Shown here: in pieces, positions 25,963 to 38,385 of the stretch
How positions within the stretch are numbered: position 1 is the first letter of the stretch
How the letters are laid out: the number at the start of each line of letters is the position of its first letter
Assembly (NCBI GenBank): GCA_018697195.1
Contig: CM031859.1
Span: forward strand, 55,180,650 to 55,244,649
DNA from: Certhia americana
Lineage: Eukaryota; Chordata; Aves; Passeriformes; Certhiidae
Direction: 5' to 3'
DNA length: 64,000 nucleotides
The notes under the pieces: generated by a model
Told to the model about the DNA's origin: nothing
The model's database searches: none
What the model saw: only the letters and a program-made list of their open reading frames with translations
Translations under genes and position numbers: made by a program

Positions 25963-28900
25963 CTTCAAAACAGAGGCACAAAGAGCTTGTAAGCATGTAT
26001 CAGTCACTTGCTTCTGCCAGACAGAACAGACTTGTCAATGGCATTTTATTTTGTTCTTCATACAAGATGTGCACCTCAAGTCTCCGTAGGCAAAATTGAC
26101 ATGCCAGTGCAAAAATGGAAGCTGTGGCTGCCCTGTGGAGACAGCACCAAGCCAAATCTTCTTGTGAGTTATGCATGAACTAGGACACCTCAAACTGGAC
26201 AGATCCTTCCTTTGTGGAGGAAGGAACTCTTTTTAGTGCTAGGGCATGCCAGGAAACATATTCCTTATTTATGCTATTCACATAAGATTAGAAAATGTAT
26301 ACACAATGTATTATTTTCTAAGCAATATGATTAAATTCTCCTCCGTTAATTTCTTTTATCCATTTTGTACATGTTTGGCATGTATTTTACATCTACTAAG
26401 TGGCCTTCTAGATGTCCTGTCTGTTAAAATCTGTATATTGCCATTCAAGGCATTATTCTATAAATAATGTGCTGACCTAAAGATTCATAAAAGTGTTGCA
26501 GGCCCTGACCTGAGAGTTCAGGTCACTAGTCTGTAAAACTTCTTTTGCATTTATTTACCAGCCACTTTCCAAATAGCTGGAGAGGAGCCAGTTAACAAAG
26601 TGTCAGAAAAGCTGAAGCATAACAGCCATGCTTGTACTCTATTAAAGAGGCAATTATAATAAATTCTAGGGTTTGACTGGTGGACAGAGACAATATAACT
26701 CACAGAAGAGCAGTAAATCATCTGTAAATCCATCAAATATTAAGCTCATCAAAATTTTTCTGAGCTCTTTGCCATCTGTCAAATGTGTATTTTCTCCTTT
26801 AAAATGCATGGAGAAATCATAGGGGCAAGGAAGACATGAGTTCATAAAAAAAGTCCCAGCTGGTCATAAACTGAAGGCTAAGGCCTTGTAGAGAGCAAGG
26901 GGCTTCTGCTGAACTCAAAGCAGCTGCATTGGTGGCTTTTCCCTCCCTTTGGAACTTGGGTCCCCTGCTGCACCCTGGGAGAGGCCAGCAAGGAGGTAAG
27001 GTGGCACTTACTGAAGACAATCAGCGGCAGATCGTGCCAGACCTCCACCAGTCTGTAGACAATGAATGGGACGATGACTCCACCAATATCACACAAAGAG
27101 GAGCAAACCATCACCCCGAGATTCCTGGTTTGGCAGCAAAGGCATCATGTTAGCATCAGGGTACTGCAGTTGGAAGAGGATGGATCACAACTCTCACCCT
27201 CACACAGGACAGATCCACACACTGTGTGGAACTTCAGATCCCTCACCCACCCTGGTTGTCTCAGATTTTCCCTTAATTTCAGTCATGTGAGTTTCCCTTG
27301 GACTAAAAGTACATTTCTTTTCTTTGTTAAGCTACCTTTTTAGAGCACTTCAATTGTGCTTCACCTACTTTATGTTCAACAGTACCGGTGTAGTTCTGAC
27401 ACTTCTGAGGATAACTTAATTTAGAATAAAACATAACATACACATCAGCCTCAACTATTTGTTTCTAGGCCAAATGCCAACTGGGGAGAGGATGCACCTA
27501 CCTGATATAAGTTGGATACAGTTCTGTGTTCACAAAGCAAACCATTTCAAAAGCCATTGTAATTCCCATTCTCCCAATGCAACCAGTAATCACTTTTAAC
27601 CAATGTATGTCTGCAGAGAAAATACATTCAACACATTTAAAAGCATCCCAGTGATTTAGCAGGTTTCAATTAATACAACAGTGTTAGTTTGTGGGACCTC
27701 TGATCCCATGTCAGTCGATGTTTTTAAGGGATGTTTGTTTTTGTTTTACCCGTGTGAGTGAGGGAATGGGAACAGTGAGGACTACATGAGCAGCAGCAAA
27801 GGGACCCTCACAAAGCAGCATGGAGGTTCCAGAGGACAGGGTGGGAAGTCCCCACAGGGCTTCATTCAGGTGACTTACCCTCTGGGATGAGGGCTGTAGC
27901 AAGGCAGGCAGCCCCAGCCACCAGGTTTGACACAGCCCAGGGGTAGCGCCGCCCAACACGGTCGATAGTGACAATGATGATGAAGGCAGCTGGGAACTCA
28001 ACAAGAGCAGAGTAGAGGAAATCCAGATACATGTTCTCAGCAGCCATTCCCATGTGCATGATGAGCCCCTGGTAGAGGACGGAGCTCGTGAACCTGGGCA
28101 GAGAAGAGCATCCTGGATTTGTTAGATAGTAAGAGAACAGACATCTGTGTCCTGATGGAATTTTCAAATCCAGAGGGCCAAAACCAGCTCTATAGCCTTA
28201 TATTCTTACCAGTTATACATCAAAATGAGCGTGTTTTTTCTTATCTGTGGTGTCCTGAAAAGGTCCATCAGTGAGGGATTCTGCTTTCCACACTCTTCCT
28301 CTTCAAATTTAATATCCTATGGAAGAGCCAATACATAGTATGTTAAATTTCTCTGGGAGGAACTGATGCAAGATACTGTCACGATGCTTGCTTACCTGCA
28401 CAAGCAAACCCTGAGCTCACCTTAAAATGGGAAGGCAGCTTTTTCTGATTTTTTTTAGCCATATTGTTGACAATTTTCATAGCTTTGTCATTCTTTCCTT
28501 GAGATATAAGCCACCTGGGAGACTCTGGGAGGCACCTACAATGCAAGTGGATGCCATTATACAACAAAATACAAAGCCTACCTATTCTCCCATGAGTGGA
28601 AACTTTGGAGGGATTAAATAGAGGTAAATGGGTTTTTGGGGTTTTTTTTGGTTGTGGTTTTTGGTTTTTTTTTTAATTGGGAGGGTTTTGTGAGCTACTT
28701 CCCACTCCCCCAGTCAGGAGAAGTAATATATCCCATGGCTGAGATTGGAAGAGGAACAGTTGAGGTAATGGCTTTAGTCAAAGAGGAGTTTAGTGAAGAT
28801 AAATCAGAGAGGAGTTTTGAGCACTCTCATCTTACCCAGCCCATTCACCACAAACCAGGGAGTTTCTTCTTTACTTCTGCCAATATAGGTTAAAAAGTAC

Positions 28901-31900
28901 TAATTAAGTTAGAACTGGCTCACCAATTTAAAAATATGGAAGGAGGAAGGCAACAAATTTTGTTCTACCATTCCTACAATTTCTCAAATCCAAAGCACTC
29001 AAACCAAAAAATATTGACTAAAAAGAGGAGATAAACTAAAATAAAGGAGTACCTAAGTGCTTTTTTTGGGTTGGACCATAAAAATCTGCAACTTTTCTGC
29101 CTTAAAAGAACATGCTAACAACCCGTTACAGTTACGTTAGCATTAGATGATCTGTCAATAACCATATTTTTACTGTAAGACCAACTAAGTTACGTCAAGG
29201 CATGTATGTTCATTTATGAATAGCTCAAAGAAAATAATAAATTATACTAACCCAACTTTCCCCCAGTGTTTTTCCAAGCAGTCTGTTTTTTAAACACAAG
29301 GTCAGGTGAGGTGCACAGGCTAGGATTCAACAAGTTGCTGAGGGGTCCTATTCCCCTTTGCTTTTTGCTGGGAACCTCCTCTTTGCACCAAGAAAAGGAG
29401 CCAGAAAGGAGTGCCCAGTCTCTGTCAGTATCAAGCCTTGGGAATCAGGAGAAGCCGGGTTTTTTGGGTGGCGGGCAGAGGAACAACCAGAGGGCCCTTA
29501 CCAGTAGTAGAGCAGGAGGAAGCAGGTGGGCAGGGTGACAGTGAGCTGCAGCCACCGCCAGTGAGGGATGGCATAAGCGATGGCATCGAAGAGCAGGAGC
29601 CCGACGGAGAACGCTGCCTGGTAGAGGATCCCCACCGTCCTCCGGTACTGCGGGCCGACCACCTCTGTCACTGCACAGGGACAGGTGAGTGCTGTGGCTG
29701 CCCCACTCAGCAGATACCAGCTGAGGGGGACGCTGGAGGACCAACACTACAGTAACACCCTGGAGAAACCTTGGTGATTGTGGGCTCCCCGGCATAATGC
29801 CTCCAGACAAACACACCCCTGCCCCGTTTGCTTTTCTGGCATCTGAACTGTGGCAGAGAAGAAAACACTGCTGCTGGCTGTGCACTGGCCTAAGACATCC
29901 AGGAATGTCCTCTGCTGTGGAGATCTCAGAGTAAATCACATGTTTGTCAAAGTGCACAGATGGATTTTGTTGGGAAATCTAATGCCAACATACATAATGT
30001 CTCCAACCCAACAACAAAGCTGAATGTTTAGTTTTCCAAAGTACAGGCTTTCAGTCTGCATCTCACTCCAAGCACATACGGAAAGCTGTGTCACAGGATG
30101 GCACAGAGCTCCCAGGCCAGGGTGGGATCACTGTTGGTCTGCACTTTGCAACTCCTCACCACAGCATAGACCCACACATTAAATCTTGTTGATACAGAGT
30201 TAAAAGTAACTATTCCAGTAGGCAGGCACAAGTAAGCTCAGCATTTTATATCCAGTTGTGTGACTTCAAGAAAGCAAACTCATTAGAAAAAGAACAGTAA
30301 GGAACTAATTAGCAGCCAAATGAACTGCTGAGTTTTGGAACCACAGATTAGCTAATACTGCTCATCTGAATGATGCACAAAGACATCTCCTCAGGCTCAG
30401 CAGGACTGAGCCAGAAGAAGCTGAAGGGTAGACAAGTGCCCCAGCAGAGCAGGATAACAAGGTTTTTCTGTCCTTGTATCCTTCCCTGGACATACAGAAT
30501 TGGCCACCCTTAGGGAGAAGATAAAAATTTAAGGGAGCTTTGGGGCTGGTTTAGGATCTTTTTCATATGACAGTTTCAAGAGAATCCAAGAGTAACAAGA
30601 TGTAACAGAGAGAAAATATCAGGATGTGGCAAATCATTGTTCTGAAAAGGGCTTTGTGCTAAAAAACATCTTAAAGCTCCCCAGAAGAGGGGATGGAGAT
30701 TTCATGTGTGCCAGGAAAAGATTTAAGAGGCCAAGCTAGCATCCAGAAATACTTGAAGGAATAATCATGTCTTAGCAGAAGACAGTCTGGATTGTGGGAT
30801 TGGTGCTTTTATTTTATTTATATCAGACATCTGGGTGACAGAATTAGCAAGATGTCCACACTGAAAGACTTAATGGATGTTTAGGGCACTGACTTTTACA
30901 TTTTTACCACTATCACAATGAACTGCATCTCTCAGAGATATGTGGTAGAGCCACCTGCCACCCTAACCCATTAAAGTTCTGTTGGTCAACTTTTTAAATA
31001 ATTAATGTGCTGCTTCAGTGATTGCTTGCTGTTGGGTATTTTGGACAAGAGACTAAACTCCACTCCAGAAAAATCAGAAAAGTCCCAGGCTGCTCTACCC
31101 TGAACTAAAAGGTGGTCCTGTGATGACCCCAAACCCAGCCTGGCTGCACAGCTGGCACAGGGCACTGGGAGAAGCACCCACACAGGCTGGGTCCTCCACA
31201 GCTTGGCCTCTGCTCAGCCCAGTGGATACACACAGCTACACAAACACCCTGTATTTTTATCAGCAAGTATGGGCTGTTCTTCAGTTATTTTTAGGTTCTG
31301 AGGCTTCTGTTTGCCCTTTAAAGCTCTTTGTGTCATAAAGATGTCTCAAATTTTCCCCACCCTCTGCCTGCTTCTTTAATGGCCTCCTCTGTCACCATCC
31401 TGTCTGTGCTCGGACCGGAGGGGTTGTGTCCGCCTGGTCACCTTCCCCAGCCAGAGCCTGATGGAAGGGAGAAGAGAAACAGGGCCCAGACAGATCTACA
31501 AAGGTGAGCTGTACCATAGGGGAAAGTCTATCTTGAGGTAAGAGCCCTAATATACCTCTTGCTTGAGCTTTGAAGGCTACTGTTGTTTCTCCCTAGTGAC
31601 AGTGCTTGAAAACATCCTGAGAAGTCAGAGAGGGAAAAACTCCTTAATAAAGCACCATGAGAGGCATTTTTAAATGGCTTTTTTTCCCAAGTGTTTTGGA
31701 GTTGAGTTTTGTTCCTTCACGTTCTGCAGCTAGTCTTGTTCCTGGGAGAAGGTCCTGAACTCACCCAGGATGTAGCCTGCAGTCCAGCAGCCCTTGCTGA
31801 CCAGCCCTTGCACGAACCGGATGATGACTATCCACAGGTAGGTGGGCACGAAGACCAGAAGGATTCCACATATAATATTTGCAACAATTGTTGTTAAAAG

Positions 31901-34900
31901 GCAAAATTTACGGCCAAACCTGGATTGGAAAATGATAGTCATGAAGCAAACCAGTAGTCATGGAAGCACTTTAAACTAGTAAGAGCTTTGTGTATCTTCA
32001 GGGGGAAAGAATCCAATTTTGCTATGCAAAATAGAGACATGCTTTTTTTCTTTGCCCATTACTCACTTATCTGCTTTCCTATGCCATGAGAAGCTACTGT
32101 GCCAGTTGCTCAGCGAATCCACAAAAACTTTCAGGAGAAAATAATAGTCCCTCGTTTACATATATTACATTGGGACTGAAAAATAGGTAGGGGTTAATAT
32201 TATGATTCTGATATTTCCACATGTACCAGATTTATAAGGGATTTATTTACCACAACATTAACCTCTAAACCACTAGTAATGTATGGATCTACTTGTGTGT
32301 GCTGCATTTCACAGCTGGAGCAACTCAGAGCCTGCTGTACTAGCAGTCCTAGGCAGAAGGGGAGCAAGGGGGAAAATGGGCCCTCGAGTACTGGTATTTG
32401 TGTCTCTTTAAGCCCAGGTGCCTGAGACAGGGAGTCTGACTCTGCTGGCTCTGAAGAGGGAGCTAGAGGGATTATCTGCTTTTTTCACAGTGACTGCTGC
32501 TGTACACATCTGGCAAACTGTGCCAACTATTTCTAAGCTTCTCCAAAAGAAGCAAAATGTTTCCGAGCTGCAGACATTCAGAATGTGACAGATTAAGTGG
32601 GGGATCCAAACCAACACTTCCTGGCTTTGGTTAAGACCCAAGGGCTCTGATGTGGCACAGGAGGAAGTTTGGTGTGTAAGACTTCTAAAATAGTCCTTGT
32701 GGGCTCTGCAGGGCTTCCTGAGCAGATCTGTGCTAACCATCAGGTACAATCCAGAAGGCAGGATATCAGCCCACACTGCAACTGAAAATCCAGGGGGATG
32801 ACCTTATTTTCAGAAGAGCAGAGAGGATGCCAATTGCACAACATTTATCTAAGTTTGGCTGCTGAATAAGGGAGGTCAAAGTGTTTTGCTGTCAGCCCAC
32901 ACATACCTGTCTGCAATGTAGCCAATGTTTATGGATCCAATAAAAAACCCAGCGTTCACAGAAGACTGAAAGAGATCCAACTTCCAGGAGTCCTCACACA
33001 CCAGGTCAAACTAAAGGAGCAACCACAGTCAGGGACAAAAGGGTGAAATGAGCTGCTGGCTCTCATCCACAATTCTCCTTCACTGCAGTTAAAGATTTAA
33101 ACTTGTTTCTGGGTCAATGCCTGTTTTGTCAGCACACAGAAAACCTACTAACTTAACTAATTGTCCAACATTAAAAACTGGAACAAGCCTTTTAGCACTT
33201 TACTGGCTTTTCCCATTCATGTCTCATCTCTCTTTTCTGGAAAGCACATAAGTGAGTTATTATCTATCAAAACTGGCACCCAAACCTGTGTTGGCCCTCA
33301 TTGATCAAATCATCTAATGATCACCCTGAGTTTTTCAAACAGCTTTTTTTTGTAGCTGATGGTGAACATTCTGAAGCAGTTCTTGTTTCCTCATACCCTG
33401 GCACGGCATACCCCACATACCACTCAGGACTAAGGGCAATACCTTTACTAAAAGCATCTTAGATGCCTTCAGGAGCCTGCCTTGTCCCACACCCCATGGA
33501 GAACTGGCCTCCTGGAGGAGGGTGTAAGTATCTGCATCTGCCCTGAAGCCACAGCATTTTCAGTCTCCTCTGGTCTTTAGCTCAGATATGTTGTTGTATG
33601 TGTCTAGACAGCAGATACTTTTTAACCAGGGCCAAGCTTTATACCACACGGGTACCCACATATACTATTTGCCATCTTGTCCAACTGGAGAAAAATTTAT
33701 CGCAAAAATCTCACCTAATATGACTGAGAATCCCTTCCCTTCCTCCTGGTACATGGCTTTAATTGAATCTATGGATCTATAATTAACACAAACCCAAATA
33801 TTTCTTCTGATGTTCTTTGGGACTTCCTATGAGGATGTTCTTCCATATACAAACTTCTCCTTTGAAATAACATAGCTTACATTGCACTATCCTTTTCTCA
33901 GCTATCAGAGCAGGGCACAACATAAAAGAGCCTGAGAAGTTTCACAGAAACAGTCACAACCAGAAACTCATTGACAAAATGCAGAGTTATGTGACATATC
34001 TGGTTATCCTGTGAAGGAAGCAGCGTGGCCTTGTACCCCCTTCAGCAGGAAATAGCAAACAGCTGATGTGAGAGCATGACTGCATAAGCCCACACAGCCT
34101 GCAAGTACTCAGCTTCCCGCAATCTCAGGAGATGATGGTGGGGACATCTGGAGCCTTTTCCAGTGAGATGCAGTGAGTGAGCCTTTTCCTGTTGAGCTGC
34201 TGCTGGATAGGCAGCCTGGGTCACCCTACATTCCAGGTGCCTCACTTCCCCAGCTTTCATATCACACAGTCCATAACTTGCAGAAAGAAATACACTTACA
34301 GTGCACCCCCTTATATCTAGGGCCAATGTCTTACAAAACTATGAATGCTGAAGATGCTAGAGCACAGATTTTAACTGCTCCTGTGTTAGACATATGGGGG
34401 AAAGAATCTTGGAAAGAATCCACCTCTAAACATTTGGTGGAACTTTCTATAATGAAATCAAGTTTGTTATCCCAGTTAATGGTTTATTCTTAAGGCACCT
34501 AAACTGCTAAAGTACAGCAAGTAGCTTAAGTACCACTTTCATTTTATTCATGCTTCTTCTGAGAACACTAAAGTCACTGGCTTTTTTACAGTTTATTCCT
34601 GACTTAAGCTGTGTAATTGTTGGAGGCAATACATTTCCCCATGCTGACTGCCATTAATTTTTATTCAAAATCAACTTTAAAAGACTTTATTGTTTAAAAA
34701 AAAAAAAAGAAACAAAGGGGGTGGGGGAAAGAAATTAAGACCTTTGCATTGGCCAGTTTTGTTTGCAGCACTGCTAGCTGCACTGTTTACACACCTTCAC
34801 CAATCAGACCTTTCATGTGACAGGAATTTCATTCATAACTGGACTTTATCTACCTGAGGGTTTATTTGCTAAAACATGCTTTGCTATATAAGCCTCCTGA

Positions 34901-35510
34901 GCAGCCAAGACGACACCTCACAGCAAGGACAGAGGGAAGATGACTCGTAAACCCCCAAGAGCAAGTTCACAGTAAGAGACAATTCCTTCTCCAGGTAAGT
35001 GGGGGACATTTAAACACAGCCAAGACTCCATGGATCCTCTCCCCCATTCCCTCACCTTGTCTGTAATAGAAGGGACAGGGCAAAGGGGGCTGTTTTTACC
35101 TCTGTCACAAGAGAGCTCCCTGGGGAGTCGTAGACCCAGCCATCCCTGCAGGGACCAAGGGGGACGCTGCTCCCACTGCCCACCAGGCTGCCGAGGGGGT
35201 CAGTGCAGCTGATGCCTGTTGTGTTCCAGTCCACCTCATACCTCCTGCAGCGGCTGCTGAAGCTGGCCCCGTGGCCATCCCACTCGGGAACTGTGTGATT
35301 CAGCTGCTCCTCCAGGCTCCAGCCACAGCGCTGGCTCAGCTCAGCCACCCCGGGGCTGGAGCAGCGGTGCTCAGGGATGAACCCAAAGAAGACAACCCCC
35401 ACGTACACTGGGGTGAAGGAAGCAGATAACAAACATAGGACAAAAAAGGTTTGCTTCTGGAACCTGTCAAATTCTCCAACATGCTCTAAAATGTCATCTA
35501 GGGTTGGCAT
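25863..35510 (-). CDS. SLC22A2: Organic cation transporter, SLC22A1/SLC22A2 type (exons 1-10)
   Basis: Ten exons with matching phases encode about 532 residues, against about 555 for mammalian OCT1 and OCT2, so only the short last exon is missing. The protein is a 12-segment major facilitator that carries organic cations across the plasma membrane. TM1 is followed by a large extracellular loop with cysteines and NHT and NTT glycosylation sites. The MFS motif DRFGRK follows TM2, PESPRW follows TM6, and DRVGRR lies between TM8 and TM9. The cation-binding residues known from rat OCT1 are present: W, Y and T at spacing W-x3-Y-x3-T in TM4, and the D of SSLCDIGG in TM11. The sequence ([33 protein letters not shown]) resembles OCT2 more than OCT1, but the position and direction next to IGF2R are those of SLC22A1, so the symbol is provisional. 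Confidence 0.9.
27012..27124 (-). CDS. SLC22A2: Transporter exon 9
   Basis: 113 bp between a CAAACCAG acceptor and a GTAAGT donor. It encodes [20 protein letters not shown] and on to LPLIVF. The D of CDIGG corresponds to the aspartate in TM11 known to matter for cation selectivity in rat OCT1. Confidence 0.93.
27502..27610 (-). CDS. SLC22A2: Transporter exon 8
   Basis: 109 bp between a TCTGCAG acceptor and a GTAGGT donor. It encodes [20 protein letters not shown] through TELYPTYI, covering TM10 and the conserved ELYPT motif. Confidence 0.93.
27879..28093 (-). CDS. SLC22A2: Transporter exon 7
   Basis: 215 bp between a CTGCCCAG acceptor and a GTAAGT donor. It encodes [29 protein letters not shown] (TM8), the motif [10 protein letters not shown], and TM9 [16 protein letters not shown]. 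Confidence 0.93.
28210..28316 (-). CDS. SLC22A2: Transporter exon 6
   Basis: 107 bp between a TTCCATAG acceptor and a GTAAGA donor. It encodes the acidic stretch [12 protein letters not shown] followed by [19 protein letters not shown], completing the intracellular loop and entering TM7. Confidence 0.93.
28421..28535 (-). CDS. SLC22A2: Transporter exon 5
   Basis: 115 bp between a CATTGTAG acceptor and a GTGAGC donor. It encodes [20 protein letters not shown] and on to LPSHFK. It carries the family-wide PESPRW motif after TM6 and starts the large intracellular loop. Confidence 0.93.
28626..28678. repeat. G/T-rich low-complexity tract
   Basis: About 50 bp of T runs separated by GG or GGG, in transporter intron 4 (between exons 4 and 5). 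Confidence 0.75.
29502..29670 (-). CDS. SLC22A2: Transporter exon 4
   Basis: 169 bp between a TGTGCAG acceptor and a GTAAGG donor. It encodes [20 protein letters not shown]5, [13 protein letters not shown] and most of TM6, ending at LLLYY. The third TM4 binding-cleft residue, T, is the second residue here. This exon is much richer in G+C than its surroundings. Confidence 0.93.
31765..31919 (-). CDS. SLC22A2: Transporter exon 3
   Basis: 155 bp between a CAATCCAG acceptor and a GTGAGT donor. It encodes [20 protein letters not shown]3, and the start of TM4 with CWTAGYIL, which holds the W and Y of the cation-binding cleft. Confidence 0.93.
32907..33010 (-). CDS. SLC22A2: Transporter exon 2
   Basis: 104 bp between a CCTTTAG acceptor and a GTATGT donor. 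It encodes [20 protein letters not shown] through GYIAD, covering TM2. The final AG joins the next exon's G to give the R of the DRFGRK MFS motif. Confidence 0.93.
34692..34735. repeat. A-rich/G-rich low-complexity tract
   Basis: A run of 13 A residues followed by purine-only sequence with G runs, in transporter intron 1. Confidence 0.7.
34800..34999 (+). promoter_or_regulatory. Candidate plus-strand TATA promoter with first-exon donor
   Basis: A CCAAT box (34,800-34,804) is followed 80 bp later by TATATAAG (34,885-34,892) and then by a short exon-like segment. That segment contains ATGACTCGTAAACCC, a frame that stops after 11 codons. It ends in the perfect donor CAG|GTAAGT (donor G at 34,995). 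All elements read on the plus strand, antisense to the transporter and inside its intron 1. They could be the start of an unannotated transcript, a retroelement promoter, or chance. Confidence 0.35.
35100..35510 (-). CDS. SLC22A2: Transporter exon 1 (start codon, TM1, extracellular loop)
   Basis: 411 bp encode 137 residues from [14 protein letters not shown] to SSLVTE, then a GTAAAA donor. The length and the MPT-DD start are as in mammalian OCT1 and OCT2, which supports this start. The exon contains TM1 ([20 protein letters not shown]), the cysteine-rich loop, and glycosylation sites NHT and NTT. It ends in phase 0. Confidence 0.93.
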
Positions 35511-35563
35511 TTTGGCATCAAAACCACCTCAGAAACCTCAACTAGGTCCTCTCTGCAGCACTG

Positions 35564-35572
35564 GTATATTTA
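35564..35572 (-). promoter_or_regulatory. Possible TATA-like element upstream of transporter start
   Basis: CTAAATATA on the minus strand lies about 54 bp before the ATG. That would place a transcription start near 35,540 with a very short 5' UTR. The match is imperfect and the only evidence is position. Confidence 0.25.
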
Positions 35573-38054
35573 GTTGGCAGCAAAGCTACTTAAGTAACAA
35601 AGATATTCGACCAAAAGTCAAGACTAACTCTATAAATTATTAAACTACATGTTGCAAGCTCTATTTTTCAGGTTTCATTTGAAATCAGACCTTAATTTAC
35701 CCAGGGAGAATTTGCCTTTAACCCCTAATCAGAGCACTTATATATTCCTGTTCTCTGGAAAAGCCCCTATAGACCACAGCCCTTCAGTTTTTATTGTGGG
35801 GTTTGTGGTTTATTTATTTTAATTAGGCAAGTCATCTCCTCAAATAATAGGCATTCTTTAGGAGCAAATATAGATGGAAAATTCTACCAACATACAAGCA
35901 ACATATACGTTTAGTGCAGAATGGCTGGGCACCACATGTGATCAAAGCTTCTTAACCAGGATCTGTAAAAGATAGGTGAGTACACTCTGAAAAAGTAGTG
36001 TCTATACACCAAGCCATATAGCAGTAAAGAAACACCTTTCCTGAAAAGTACTGTATCATGTGTGTCTCACCCCTCACCCTCTACACTCTTCCATTCCCAA
36101 GGAAAACCTCTCCCCACCTGTATCAGGCAACGCGGTTTTCACCTGACCATATTTTTGCAGTGATACAAAAAAGAAAAAGCATTCACTACAGAATTATGCA
36201 CTGGGAATAGCTCTGGAAAGCCACAATATACAGTATCTATGGTCAAAACAGCTATTTTATTTTACCACAGAAGACCTATAGGCCTTTAGACAGACTTCAT
36301 TGCAGACACCTCAAATAAATGGAATTATATTAGGCTCCAGTGGTACAATGTCCTGCCTATGGATAGATACCAGCTACTTTCATATCTTTTGCTGACAACA
36401 GCAGCCTTCCATCAGAAAGAAAAGCATAAGTGAAGGTAACATTTAAAAGACATAAAAAAAGGTAAAAAATTGTCTGGAAAGCAATTGGAATAGCTTAGGC
36501 AACAGGAAAAAAAAAATTAAAGACACAATACACAACAAAAAAAACAACCAGCTTAGAAGGTCATTCTGGCCCAGGCATTGAAACAGAACTTGGTCTCACT
36601 GCTCATCAGCTACAGACCAAGAGTGACCTGAGCAGCTGTGAAAGCTGCTTTGCAGACAACACTTCAAGATCACTCCCACGTCATACAGACGTGCTTCCTC
36701 CTCTCCTGCTTCATCCTCTTCTCCGTCAAGAACATCTACACCAAGCTAACAAGAACTCTGCTCCTGGCCACTCACAGCTGTGTCACCCTCAGCCTAGTAC
36801 AGCACCACCCCACCCCAGACCTTTGCCTCCCCAGCTGCAGGAGTTCCACGTGGAGCTGGGGAGGGGAACAGGGACACAAAAGTACACAGCAGTCACCAGG
36901 CTCAGAGCCAAGCCCCACAAACCTTCCTCAGCAGGAGGATGTGTGCAGTCAGCTGGGCCAAGGGAACTGAAGTCAAAGCCTTCCTGGGAAGTGGGTGAAG
37001 CTAAGGCATTAGGCTGCATCTTAAAAACACCCCCCAAAGCCCCTCACATCACATCTTTTCCAACAGTTATATTTAAACACTTGGTAATGGTGTGCAAAAG
37101 TTTCCCTTGAACTACAAAAGTTTGATCCAGACTGGGCCAGTTTTCCCCATTTTCTCTGCAGCCAGCCCAGAGGGGGCTGTGTGGGACTCTTGCCAGGCAG
37201 GTGGGTTTCTGAGGGACACTCCCCAAGGAGTCATGCTGCTGACTGGCAAAGCTTCTGCTCCTGGCCCAGACATTTGTACACACTCATCTGGGCCCTGCTA
37301 TTCTCATAACCCTTCCCTCCATACGGTTACGTAGAGTATCCTTCCGGGAAAAATAGTCTCGTGAACCTGGTTATGCATCCAGCTCTCTATAAGGTAAGTT
37401 CAGCCAGGCTACCTACAAATGCCTAGGTAAAAAGTGGGGAATAGTTCCAAGATCAGGCACTGAAGTCACTCATTGCTCTCAGATGCAAATTATATCATTG
37501 ATACTGCTCAAATAAGCACCCCCAGACAGGGTAGCTCTGTTCTACCTAAACCTTGTTAGGCACCATCCGAACACAGAAATAATTTCATGCAGTTGGCTCA
37601 TGGATCAAACTCCAAGATGCCAGCCTTGATGACCTGGGGAGGGGAAGCAGAACCCTCTGATATGCATTGAGAGAACTGTTGTAATGGTAACAGACAGTAT
37701 TAAAAATACACCATCAAGCCTCTCACTTCTCCAAGCTCTTCTAATTATAAATATGAAAAATGCTGATTTAAGTTTGAAAAGATGCAGCTTAAGCCAAACT
37801 GACTTACAGCTCCACTGGTAACAATACAAGAGGAAAAAAACCCATGTCTGATTAAAGAAAGAATACACCACCAGGACCTACCTATATATTCTGATCTTTG
37901 TCATCAAACATTGGTTCTCATTTTGAGTGACACGATTGAGGTATTGACCATCACAGCAGAAAAGGGTCTCACCAGGCTGGTGAGCAGCATATATATTAGC
38001 GTAAGAAAGATTCCAGACTGGAGATGTGGGATTTGGAATACCCACTTCATATCT
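35573..38054. other. Intergenic DNA between transporter and IGF2R
   Basis: This lies upstream of the transporter and downstream of the IGF2R stop codon. I see no exon-like sequence or named repeat. The right-hand end may still belong to the IGF2R 3' UTR, depending on which polyadenylation signal is used. Confidence 0.5.
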
Positions 38055-38385
38055 TTTATTGAAATTGCTGATACTTTATATTACACTATTTTGATTCAAA
38101 ATGGAGTTTTTATAAAAAGAAACCATTGTTGAAACTGAATAAGCCAGCCAAAAGGAACAACAAAAAGTTTCAAAAAATTCTGACCGATGCATGTTCTTGT
38201 ACAATGCTTTGAAACCCTATCATTGTCCATAATTTCATTTAGGAAACACTTGAAGAGGAGCAAGACTGCAAGAGAAAAACTGACTTGCATTATTACCAGC
38301 AACATTTCAAATCAATGACCATGGCCAGGATCATAGCATATGGACTAGAAATTAAGCTATTAGAAAATATTGGCACAAATTTATT
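38055..38385 (-). terminator. Candidate IGF2R polyadenylation signals
   Basis: On the minus strand AATAAA occurs at 38,380-38,385 and 38,055-38,060, about 0.9 and 1.2 kb after the IGF2R stop codon. Either would give a 3' UTR of plausible length. There is no transcript evidence to choose between them. Confidence 0.3.

Noticed and set aside
29445..29957. 170-codon minus-strand open frame
   Set aside because: It is open only because it spans transporter exon 4 in a different frame. The true exon is 29,502-29,670.
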